DNA from: Clostridium sp. C2-6-12
GTDB lineage: Bacteria > Bacillota > Clostridia > Clostridiales > Clostridiaceae
Direction: 5' to 3'
NCBI RefSeq assembly: GCF_009928485.1
Contig: NZ_JAABNP010000040.1
Location: 1-51,440, forward strand
Length of the DNA: 51,440 bases
The translations under genes were made by a program, and so were the position numbers. Positions 1 to 6,875 of the stretch are shown here, in pieces (the first letter of the stretch is position 1; the number at the start of each line of letters is the position of its first letter). Below the pieces are notes generated by a model. That model did not search any database. It was not told the origin of the DNA and saw only the letters and a list, made by a program, of their open reading frames with translations.

Positions 1-77
1 CTATTGTATTTCCTAAGGTTGAGAAGCGCAATGTTCATATAACTTAACAGATCGTTGTAATTAATATGGAGGGAATA

Positions 78-767
78 ATGAAAAAAATTTTTGCTGTTGG
101 TTTAATTTTTCTACTTATTACTGGATGCAGTTCTAATACAATTTCTCAAGGATCTAATTCCACAGCTGCTACTACAGATACTTCAAAAGAAAATGTAGTA
201 ATTGCTACCGATCCCCCTACTCAAACTGATAAAACTTTAACAACTGATAATGTTGAACATACAAATAAGGATAATTTAAGTTTAAATAATGTTGATGAAT
301 ATTCCTTAATTTTTGATGGTGAGTATATATCATTGAATACTGCTAATTATAGCGGATTTATAAATAAGTTAGGAGCTATTAAGTCAGATAAAAAATTTAA
401 AGTGGACTGGTCAGGAAATTATCTATGGAGAGAAAGAGAGTTTGATGGAATAACTATATGTACATTAATCGTTGATTCAAAGGAAAGTGGAGATAAAACT
501 AAGTCAGTAACAGCATATTCCCCTAAATTTAAAACAAAAAGAAATATATCAGTTGGAGATAAATTAGAAAAGTTAACAGAAGTATATAAAAAAATGCAAA
601 TAGCAGATAAAAATAATAAAGTGGTTACCAATGGCATTACTACAACAGGGGAGTATATGTTTAATGCTGAAGGTAATTATGGTTCTACTGCCCCATATAT
701 AAGTTTTAAAGTTGATAATAGCCTTATTAAGGAAATTAGTATTGTGGTGGATGATGAGGTGGGTTAG
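78..767 (+). CDS. Putative lipoprotein of unknown function
   Basis: Predicted secreted, lipid-anchored protein of 229 residues. The N-terminus has two lysines, a hydrophobic stretch and a lipobox (LITGC), so the mature protein should begin at the cysteine. A Ser/Thr/Asn-rich linker of about 60 residues follows, then a roughly 150-residue globular part that I do not recognise. The start at 78 is preferred over the in-frame ATG at 66 because the GGAGGG ribosome binding site (68-73) overlaps the upstream ATG and sits four bases before the second. It is monocistronic: a hairpin terminator follows near 930. Lipoprotein call firm, function unknown. Confidence 0.8.
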   Translation: MKKIFAVGLIFLLITGCSSNTISQGSNSTAATTDTSKENVVIATDPPTQTDKTLTTDNVEHTNKDNLSLNNVDEYSLIFDGEYISLNTANYSGFINKLGAIKSDKKFKVDWSGNYLWREREFDGITICTLIVDSKESGDKTKSVTAYSPKFKTKRNISVGDKLEKLTEVYKKMQIADKNNKVVTNGITTTGEYMFNAEGNYGSTAPYISFKVDNSLIKEISIVVDDEVG

Positions 768-927
768 GATTGATGGGGTGAAGTCATAACCATGGGTAAA
801 ACACTTTGTATGCTCTAATCGTATAAAGGCTTTAATTAGCTATGTCTAAAGAAATATTGAATATATAAGTTAGAGTCAAAAATAACGCTTGTAAAATTAA
901 TAATTAAAAAAGTTTTGTATGAAATTT

Positions 928-960
928 ACTGATGGGTTAATTCTCATCAGTATTATTTTT
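928..960 (+). terminator. Rho-independent terminator in the lipoprotein-esterase gap
   Basis: ACTGATGGG pairs with CTCATCAGT around a short loop and is followed by TATTATTTTT. It lies in the 311-base gap after the lipoprotein gene. The earlier part of that gap (768-927) shows no gene; the rest is the promoter of the next gene. Confidence 0.65.
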
Positions 961-972
961 AATTGGAATATA

Positions 973-1051
973 TTGACACATTTGTAAACGTTATAGTATT
1001 CTATTGATAGATAAACCATATAGCAACTAATCTTTCTTATGGTAAACGTTA
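973..1051 (+). promoter_or_regulatory. Esterase promoter with two identical GTAAACGTTA sites
   Basis: TTGACA (973-978) and TATTCT (997-1002) are separated by 18 bases. The 10-mer GTAAACGTTA lies inside the spacer (984-993) and again at 1042-1051, start-to-start distance 58 bp. Its core AAACGTT resembles LacI/CcpA-family operators; against the cre consensus each copy has about two mismatches. A repressor on both copies would cover the promoter and the leader. Inferred role: carbon-source control of the secreted esterase. Confidence 0.6.
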
Positions 1052-1078
1052 AAATAAAAAAAAGGGAGTAGATGTTTT

Positions 1079-2905
1079 ATGAAAAAAGAAAAAAAGAAGT
1101 TTGGAAAAAGTGCATTTATCATGTTGGTTGCATCTTTAGTATCTACAAATTTTCTCCTTTTACCTACTACTCGAGTCTCTGCGGCTTCAAGTAATCAAGA
1201 TGGACTTGCTAAAGTATTTGTAGATGAGAAAGGATTTGATTCTCAGGGAAGAATGGTGGCTAAATTCGCATCACCTAAAATTGATGGCATAATTGATGAT
1301 GTATGGAAGGATGCACCAGTTGTTAAGCCAAAATATATGTCAGAAAACATTGATACATCAGCAGAATTTAGAGCTTTATGGGATGATAAGGCTTTATATA
1401 TTCTTGCACAAGTTAAAGATAAAAACTTATCTGTAAAGTCTGGAACTCCATATGCTCAAGATTCTTTAGAACTCTTTTTAGATGAGAATAACGACAAGAC
1501 ACATGATTATGGCATAGATGATTTGCATTTTAGAGTAAATTATGAAAATACCCAATCTGTAGATGCTGGAAATATTGAGAGGTTGTATACAAAAACTCAA
1601 ATGACTCAGGATGGATATGTAATAGAAGCAAGAATTGCACTTAAGTCTGTACCTCAAAATGGTAAAGTACTTGGATTAGAATTACAGATTAATGATGCAA
1701 AGGGTACAGATAGAGTAGGTACCATTAATGTTTTTGATTCAACAGGTACTGCATGGAATGATACAAGTAAATTTGGTGGAATATTATTGACCGGCAGATC
1801 AAATAATGCTGTTAGTGGTTTGAATCCATACGATTTATTGAGTTTAATTGACAGTACTAAAAAACTTGATTTGACACAATATAAAAATGCAAATATATTA
1901 ACAGATAGTATAACAGCTGCAAAGGAAGCTATTTCAAAGGAAAATGTTACTCAAAAGCAAATTGATGACAAATATACTGCTATAAAGGCAGCAATAAACA
2001 GCCTTGCACTTACTGATGAAGCAGCAAAGGTTAAACAATTCAAACCAGTTCCAAATGAATATAGGGTAAACAGTACAAAACCTGGTACAATTGAACAATT
2101 GGAATACACAGTGACTAATGAGGATAATAGTAAAATGGTTAAGAAAATGAATGTTTATCTTCCTAATGGCTATAATCCTTCTGATAATACTAAGAAGTAT
2201 AATGTTTTATATCTAATGCATGGTGGCGGAGAAAATGAAACTACCATATTTGGTGGGCCTGGCGAGAATAAGGACTTAAAGAAGATTATAGATAACATGA
2301 TTGCAAATGGCAATATTGAACCATTTATTGTTGTTACACCTTCATTTTATACTAATAGCAAAGATGCTGTTAAGGATACTTCCATTTTTAATAAAGAATT
2401 GATGAAGTATGTTGTACCTATGGTAGAAACTAAATACCATACCTATGCTACATCAGGAAGTTTAAATGATTTGAAAGCTTCCAGAAGCCACAGAGCATTT
2501 GGTGGATTCTCAATGGGTTCAGTAACTACTTGGTATACATTCATAAATTGCATGGACTATTTTAAATATTATATGCCATTAAGTGGTGACTGCTGGTCAC
2601 TAGGACAAGGAGCTGGAGGAACAAAACCAGTTGAAACAGCACAATACCTTGCAACAGTAGCAAAAAATTCTGGTTATAAACCAACTGATTACTATGTGTT
2701 TAGTGCAACAGGTGCCAAGGATATAGCTTATCCTAACTTGAAACCTCAAGTTGATGCTATGATTAAATTAAAGGATAGTTTTATCTATTCAGCCGATACA
2801 ACTAAAGGAAATTTCTATTTCATCGTAAGCCCTGATGGAACACATGCTTGGAATTGGGTAGATCAGTACGTTTACGACATATTGCCAGATTTGTTTAAAA
2901 ACTAG
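1079..2905 (+). CDS. Secreted CBM9-like / CE1 feruloyl-esterase-like protein
   Basis: Extracellular modular enzyme of 608 residues, probably releasing ferulate or similar esters from plant xylan. A signal peptide occupies about residues 1-35 (KKEKKK then a hydrophobic core, cleavage near AASS). Residues about 50-235 match a family 9-like carbohydrate-binding domain (DGIIDDVWKDAP, LWDDKALYILAQVKD). A helical FIVAR-like spacer covers about 250-312, and residues about 320-608 form an esterase D/CE1 alpha-beta hydrolase. The nucleophile elbow is GGFSMGS (Ser478) and the probable catalytic His is His589 in GTHAW. RBS AGGGAG at 1063-1068 supports the start. It has its own promoter and terminator. 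Exact substrate is inferred from fold family and module layout; an acetyl-xylan or other ester substrate is also possible. Confidence 0.85.
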   Translation: MKKEKKKFGKSAFIMLVASLVSTNFLLLPTTRVSAASSNQDGLAKVFVDEKGFDSQGRMVAKFASPKIDGIIDDVWKDAPVVKPKYMSENIDTSAEFRALWDDKALYILAQVKDKNLSVKSGTPYAQDSLELFLDENNDKTHDYGIDDLHFRVNYENTQSVDAGNIERLYTKTQMTQDGYVIEARIALKSVPQNGKVLGLELQINDAKGTDRVGTINVFDSTGTAWNDTSKFGGILLTGRSNNAVSGLNPYDLLSLIDSTKKLDLTQYKNANILTDSITAAKEAISKENVTQKQIDDKYTAIKAAINSLALTDEAAKVKQFKPVPNEYRVNSTKPGTIEQLEYTVTNEDNSKMVKKMNVYLPNGYNPSDNTKKYNVLYLMHGGGENETTIFGGPGENKDLKKIIDNMIANGNIEPFIVVTPSFYTNSKDAVKDTSIFNKELMKYVVPMVETKYHTYATSGSLNDLKASRSHRAFGGFSMGSVTTWYTFINCMDYFKYYMPLSGDCWSLGQGAGGTKPVETAQYLATVAKNSGYKPTDYYVFSATGAKDIAYPNLKPQVDAMIKLKDSFIYSADTTKGNFYFIVSPDGTHAWNWVDQYVYDILPDLFKN

Positions 2906-2957
2906 GATAGTTGTATTTATAAATCATAAAACATGAATCATAATACTTAATAATTCT

Positions 2958-2988
2958 ACACGCAAAGCTAATGCAATGCGTGTTTTTT
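2958..2988 (+). terminator. Terminator of the esterase gene
   Basis: ACACGCA (2958-2964) pairs with TGCGTGT (2977-2983), followed by a run of T. It sits 50 bases after the esterase stop codon. Confidence 0.8.
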
Positions 2989-3047
2989 GTATTATGTATA
3001 TAATATTATTATGTGAAAAGATTAGATTGATAGAAATGAGGAAATTT

Positions 3048-3496
3048 ATGATTAAAAATAATATAATGGCGTTATTTTGGTATGTTATCTTGAGAATTTT
3101 AACCTTCTTTTCTAATTTTGTTATTGGCTTTAATTCTTCTAAAGCTAAATCAGAACAAGATATTATAAATAGAATGAAATTTGAACAAACAAAAATGTGG
3201 ATTATTTTTATTTTGGGGATAATTTCATATTATATATTTGCAAGGTTTATTTTAAAAGATCAAGGTAGTAGGTTAAAAATATATTATCTGTTAGCTTTAT
3301 ATTCATATTAGGGGTAATTTTATGTATTGGGTTATCTTTGGGATATCACAATTTTGAAGGTAGTTATTACTTTTATACATCAGCTTTTTCGCCAATATTT
3401 CCTAGATATAGTAAAGATGGTGGACTACTTTTACAATTACCTTACACCATATTTGCTTGTATACTTATGGGTTTTTCAATAAGAAATACTAAGTAA
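3048..3496 (+). pseudogene. Frameshifted small membrane-protein gene
   Basis: The first frame, starting at ATG 3048 behind GAGG (3038-3041), encodes two hydrophobic segments and stops at 3311. The next frame continues without a break from about 3296 to a stop at 3494-3496 (LFIFILGVILCIG through GFSIRNTK), with sensible hydrophobic protein composition. Restoring one base in the TTT run at 3296-3298 joins both parts into a single protein of about 149 residues with three or four membrane segments. I do not recognise the family. It is either a recently broken gene or a sequencing indel. Confidence 0.65.
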
Positions 3497-3588
3497 AAGG
3501 ATTTGATTTACTAATGATAAGGTCAACCGTACCAGAAATAAATGCGAACTTTATTTTTGCTAAAATCATATATAGAATACTTAGGATT

Positions 3589-3627
3589 AACTTACCATAT
3601 AGGAATAAATATGGTAAGTTTTGTTTT
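3589..3627 (+). terminator. Strong terminator hairpin
   Basis: AACTTACCATAT (3589-3600) pairs perfectly over 12 bp with ATATGGTAAGTT (3609-3620), with an 8-base loop and a T-rich tail. It ends the broken membrane-protein gene. Confidence 0.85.
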
Positions 3628-3728
3628 AATTGTATATAATATATACAGGTTATTGGGTAGTAAATAGAGGTGTAGAAAAAAATTTTACCATATTATCAAT
3701 AGAATTGATCTTTATGAGGAGGAGAAAA

Positions 3729-4340
3729 ATGAAAAAAATTGATTTTAAAAGTGTATTTATAGGATTGGTTATTGGAATAATTGGAGTGTCTGCAGTTTTT
3801 TCAGTAGTTTGGAAAGCATCAGCAACAACTAATGAAAAAAATTCTATAACAGTTACTACAGACACAAAAATAGCATCATCAACTAGAGAGGGAAAAGATA
3901 CAGCTACAACAGGAGAAGGGATAAAGGAAGCAGTCATTAATAATAGTAAAGTATATTTTAATGGTAAGGAGATTGAATTAAAAAAGCCTTTAGTTACCAT
4001 TAAGAAGGATGGAGATTCTGAACCTCAATTATATATGCCAATGGACGAATTGTTAGAATATATGTATTTCAAAGTTGAATGGAATAGCAAAGACAATTCA
4101 GTGTACTTAACTATGGGACAAAATAATCAAGAAAACAAAGAGATTGCACCTGATATTTCAGCAAATGAAGCAGATGAAGAAGCTATAGAAACCATACAGA
4201 AAACAGGAAACTGGAAGTATATTGAAAAATATATCCCACATATGTCTGCTGATGGTATTAAAAAAGTTGTAGATATATATAATTCAAAGCATATAGAACC
4301 ATCCCAACATAAAAATGCATCAGATTATATAAAGAACTAA
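3729..4340 (+). CDS. Membrane-anchored stalk-domain protein
   Basis: Predicted 203-residue protein with one N-terminal membrane segment (about residues 8-27) that may act as anchor or uncleaved signal. A Thr/Ser-rich linker follows. The region KVYFNGKEIELKKPLVTI ... LYMPMDELLEYM ... VEWNSKDNSVYLTM resembles the copper-amine-oxidase N-terminal-like 'stalk' repeat found in many Clostridium surface proteins. The last 50 residues are acidic and unassigned. The start at 3729 is chosen because GAGGAGGAG (about 3716-3724) lies just upstream; a longer reading frame from 3630 has no such signal. Function on the cell surface unknown. Confidence 0.7.
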   Translation: MKKIDFKSVFIGLVIGIIGVSAVFSVVWKASATTNEKNSITVTTDTKIASSTREGKDTATTGEGIKEAVINNSKVYFNGKEIELKKPLVTIKKDGDSEPQLYMPMDELLEYMYFKVEWNSKDNSVYLTMGQNNQENKEIAPDISANEADEEAIETIQKTGNWKYIEKYIPHMSADGIKKVVDIYNSKHIEPSQHKNASDYIKN

Positions 4341-4399
4341 ATTTGATATTAATATATAAAATAACCAATTAAGAATAATAAACAGGTGAAAAAACTAAT

Positions 4400-4660
4400 A
4401 TGATAATTGCAAGTATATATTATACGATTTGTTTATTTTTTCAATTTATAAAGAAGACAGCAACTTTATCTATTGCATTAACAGAAGATATTTATAAAGG
4501 AAAGGGTTATGGAACTGCTGTAGAAAAGTCAATGTTAAACTATGGAATTTATAGATTAAATTTTCAAACTATATATGCAGATACTGTTTTAAGAAATACT
4601 TGTAGTGAACATGTTCCAAAAAAAATAGGATTTGAATATCAAATTAATAATATTCATTAA
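4400..4660 (+). pseudogene. Remnant of a GNAT acetyltransferase (C-terminal half)
   Basis: The last 60 residues match the C-terminal half of RimJ/RimL-type GNAT proteins: a pyrophosphate-loop-like KGKGYGTAVEKSML, then LNFQTIYADTVLRNTCSEHVPKKIGFEY. The first 20 residues are not GNAT-like and the N-terminal half of the fold (strands 1-3) is missing, so it cannot make a complete acetyltransferase. No good RBS precedes the ATG at 4400. Read as a decayed or truncated gene. Confidence 0.65.
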
Positions 4661-4700
4661 AAGGTAACTAAACTCAATTTGGATTTAGTTACCTTTAATT
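4660..4700 (+). terminator. Terminator after the GNAT remnant
   Basis: AAAGGTAACTAAA (4660-4672) pairs over 13 bp with TTTAGTTACCTTT (4684-4696). The hairpin may serve both strands, as the next gene converges on it. Confidence 0.8.
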
Positions 4701-4740
4701 TTGCAGCATTTTTAGCATTTTGCTCTGACAAGTCCAAAAG

Positions 4741-4777
4741 AAAAAAAGAAGAACCTATAAATATAGATGCTTCTTTG
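4741..4777 (-). terminator. Terminator of the SDR gene
   Basis: On the minus strand AAAGAAG...CTAT pairs with ATAG...CTTCTTT, with a three-base internal loop, and runs into a T tract. It lies just past the SDR stop codon. Confidence 0.65.
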
Positions 4778-4792
4778 ATTATATATATAATT

Positions 4793-5587
4793 TTACAATT
4801 CACAACAGCTTTGGTTATTTTGTGGATTTCCTGAATAATTAAATAGTGGAGAACTTAATTCAAATTCAAAAGATTCTCTATTAACTATTCCAACCACTTC
4901 ATCACTATCATATAGTTTTAGTAAAAAATCAGCCATTTCTCTGCTAGTATGATAAGTACCAAAAGACTTATCATAATCATATTTTCTTACATCATTAGCT
5001 ATATTTCCAAAATTAGTTTTTGTAGCTGCTGGCGCTAACACCTTTGCTTGTAGTTTTGAATTACAAGCTTTTAATTCTCTTGCCAATCCTTCAGTAAACA
5101 CACTTACAAAGAATTTACTTGCACAATAGGTAACGGCATTTGGGACAATAATATATCCGCCACTAGAAGAAATGTTTATAAGTTGTGTATTAGCAATATC
5201 CTTGTAGTCATGTACAAATAGCGAGGATAATACTACTAAAGCGTCTATATTCAATCGAAGCATAGATTCAACTTTTTCTAAATTTTGATCTGCTACACTA
5301 GAATAATTACCAAAGCCAGCATTATTAATTAGCGTTTCAATACAATATGGCTTAAGATCTTCGTAAAGGTCATGTACATTTGATATTACAGATAAATCAA
5401 CGCATTTAACTATTACATTTACTGATGGAGCTTCATGTAAAATTTCTTCTTTTAACTTTTCTAGATTTTCCTTACTACGAGCAACTATAACTAAATTCTT
5501 GCCACGCCTTGCAAATGCCTTTGCCACTTCATATCCTATCCCTGAACTCGCACCTGTAATTACTGTATATTTTACTTTTTCATTCAT
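4793..5587 (-). CDS. Short-chain dehydrogenase/reductase (classical SDR)
   Basis: NAD(P)-dependent cytosolic oxidoreductase of about 264 residues, normal for the family. The cofactor motif TGASSGIG sits near the N-terminus, NNAG marks strand 4, and the catalytic triad is visible as Ser in NISSSGG and YCASK. The RARRGKNLVIVAR stretch suggests NADP preference. The start is put at the second Met (5587) because GGGAGTG lies about seven bases before it and directly over the first Met. The gene diverges from a MerR-type regulator, with a MerR-style promoter between them, so it is probably induced by that regulator's signal, plausibly a reactive aldehyde or another electrophile. Substrate unknown. 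Confidence 0.85.
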   Translation of the reverse strand: MNEKVKYTVITGASSGIGYEVAKAFARRGKNLVIVARSKENLEKLKEEILHEAPSVNVIVKCVDLSVISNVHDLYEDLKPYCIETLINNAGFGNYSSVADQNLEKVESMLRLNIDALVVLSSLFVHDYKDIANTQLINISSSGGYIIVPNAVTYCASKFFVSVFTEGLARELKACNSKLQAKVLAPAATKTNFGNIANDVRKYDYDKSFGTYHTSREMADFLLKLYDSDEVVGIVNRESFEFELSSPLFNYSGNPQNNQSCCEL

Positions 5588-5619
5588 TTGAATCACTCCC
5601 ATTTTTATGATATATTGGA

Positions 5620-5650
5620 ATTATATAATGTGGAGTTAACTCCAGGTCAA
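5620..5650 (-). promoter_or_regulatory. MerR-type promoter/operator driving the SDR gene
   Basis: Read on the minus strand: TTGACC (5650-5645), a 19-base spacer, then TATAAT (5625-5620). The spacer holds the perfect 14-bp palindrome TGGAGTTAACTCCA (5631-5644). A 19-bp spacer with a central dyad is the hallmark of MerR-activated promoters, and this palindrome is very close to operators known for AdhR/NmlR-type regulators. It probably also autoregulates the divergent regulator. Confidence 0.85.
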
Positions 5651-5684
5651 GTAATAAATTTCATGCTTACAAGGAGATATAAAA

Positions 5685-6086
5685 ATGAATTATTCAATAG
5701 GAGAATTTTCTAAGATTACTAACCTAAGCATAGATACTTTACGATACTATGAAAAAGAAGGTTTGATTTCCCCAGAGCGTAAAGATAATGGCAGACGTTA
5801 TTATAATGAAAATGATGTAATATGGTTAGAATTTATAAAACGATTGAAAGAAACTAAAATGCCAATTAAGGAAATTCAGAAATATTCAAAACTACGAGCT
5901 ATTGGAGATGTTACAATGGGTGAAAGAATGGATATGCTCATAAAGCATAGAACTGAGTTAGAAAAAGAAATTATTAAAGCTAATGAAAATCTTCAAAAAT
6001 TAAATGATAAAATTGCTTTTTATAAAGCAGCAATAGATGAAAAAAGTGAATCTAAATTTGAAAGAAATCACCTTAATATTGAATAA
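5685..6086 (+). CDS. MerR-family regulator (AdhR-like)
   Basis: DNA-binding regulator of 133 residues. An N-terminal winged helix-turn-helix (YSIGEFSKITNLSIDTLRYY) with the wing signature LISPERKDNGRRYY precedes a long dimerisation coiled coil (about residues 80-120). Length and operator type match the AdhR/NmlR subgroup that controls aldehyde-stress dehydrogenases. Unlike the thiol-sensing members, this protein contains no cysteine at all, so it must sense its signal another way. RBS AAGGAG precedes the start. It is divergent from the SDR gene, its likely target. Confidence 0.88.
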   Translation: MNYSIGEFSKITNLSIDTLRYYEKEGLISPERKDNGRRYYNENDVIWLEFIKRLKETKMPIKEIQKYSKLRAIGDVTMGERMDMLIKHRTELEKEIIKANENLQKLNDKIAFYKAAIDEKSESKFERNHLNIE

Positions 6087-6149
6087 TTCAACGATAGATA
6101 TATGTAAAACTTTAAATAAAACCTTAAATGATTTATTTTGGGAGGAAGG

Positions 6150-6302
6150 ATTATAAATAAAGTTATAAAATACGTATTGCTGAATCTTTTTGCTTTAAAA
6201 TTGGTTACTAAAGAGTGGGAGACACAAATTGTAGAAAAGGATTATTTTATCTATATGAAAAGAAAATATAATAGAGGTAGCACTTTGTGTATATATTATT
6301 GA
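6150..6302 (+). CDS. Possible small protein with non-standard ATT start
   Basis: A strong GGGAGGAAGG sequence (6140-6149) directly precedes an open frame of 50 codons that begins INKVIKYVLLNLF if read from ATT. No ATG, GTG or TTG lies at the right distance. The peptide has a short hydrophobic N-terminal part and a basic C-terminal part. It may be a decayed gene whose ATG mutated to ATT, or chance. Low confidence. Confidence 0.25.
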   Translation: MINKVIKYVLLNLFALKLVTKEWETQIVEKDYFIYMKRKYNRGSTLCIYY

Positions 6303-6326
6303 AAGGATACACAATTAAGCTCAATT

Positions 6327-6378
6327 AAAAATCATGAATGAAAGTAGGAAAAATCTAAAATCATTTATGATTTTTTTA
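6327..6378 (+). terminator. Terminator-like hairpin upstream of adhE
   Basis: AAAAATCATGAATGA (6327-6341) pairs with TCATTTATGATTTTT (6361-6375), 15 bp with one G-T wobble, followed by further T. It probably ends transcription from the MerR gene side. Confidence 0.65.
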
Positions 6379-6703
6379 CTTTAAAACTGTCAACAAAAAC
6401 ATAACAATGTTTTGAACTTATATAAATTGAATTGACAGATAATTTAAACTATTATAACAATAGAAATAATTTTTATTTCTAAAGAGAATTTATAAATAAT
6501 TAAATGATTTTTTATAAAATTGAATGTTAAAAAATTAACGTTTGTGATTTTTATTGTCAATGATTATTTTAATAAATTTAAACAGTAACAATATATAAAT
6601 ACGAAAATGCAGTTTAATAAATTTAATTTATTGATATATCTAAATAAAAGTAGGAAATATATTTTTATTTAGTATGTATTGAAATAAATAATTACGCATA
6701 TAT

Positions 6704-6721
6704 TTGTTAAATAAATAACAA
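6704..6721 (+). promoter_or_regulatory. Rex-like operator upstream of adhE
   Basis: TTGTTAAATAAATAACAA matches the Rex consensus TTGTTAA-N4-TTAACAA at 13 of 14 positions. It is the centre of a perfect 12-bp inverted repeat (6698-6709 with 6716-6727). Rex is the NADH-sensing repressor that controls adhE in Clostridium, so this site would derepress alcohol formation when NADH is high. It lies 155 bases before the adhE start codon. Confidence 0.75.
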
Positions 6722-6875
6722 ATATATTGCAAAGGCATACAATATTAAATTATTAATAAAAATAGAGATCTAGAAAAAATTAAGATATTTTAATAAGCAA
6801 AACACTAGATACTTCTAGTTTCTGCTATTTAAATAAATTAAATATATTTTTAAAAGATGAAAGTGGGGTAATTTT

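Larger units (their letters stand above)
6087..6875 (+). other. Long AT-rich gap and adhE leader
   Basis: 789 bases without an established gene. It holds a possible 50-residue reading frame behind a good RBS but with an ATT start (6150-6302), a terminator-like hairpin at 6327-6378, a TTGACA box at 6432-6437 with TATAAC at 6453-6458 (spacing only 15, so weak), a Rex-like palindrome at 6698-6727, and a small ACTAGA/TCTAGT hairpin at 6804-6819 close to the adhE start. The stretch 6460-6690 shows nothing else I can name. Confidence 0.6.

Noticed and set aside
2976..3047. Upstream extension of the membrane-protein frame from ATG-like positions at 2976
   Set aside because: It begins inside the esterase terminator hairpin and has no RBS; ATG 3048 has one.
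3650..4000. Minus-strand 116-residue frame
   Set aside because: Antisense shadow of the stalk-domain gene; no RBS and no recognisable protein features.
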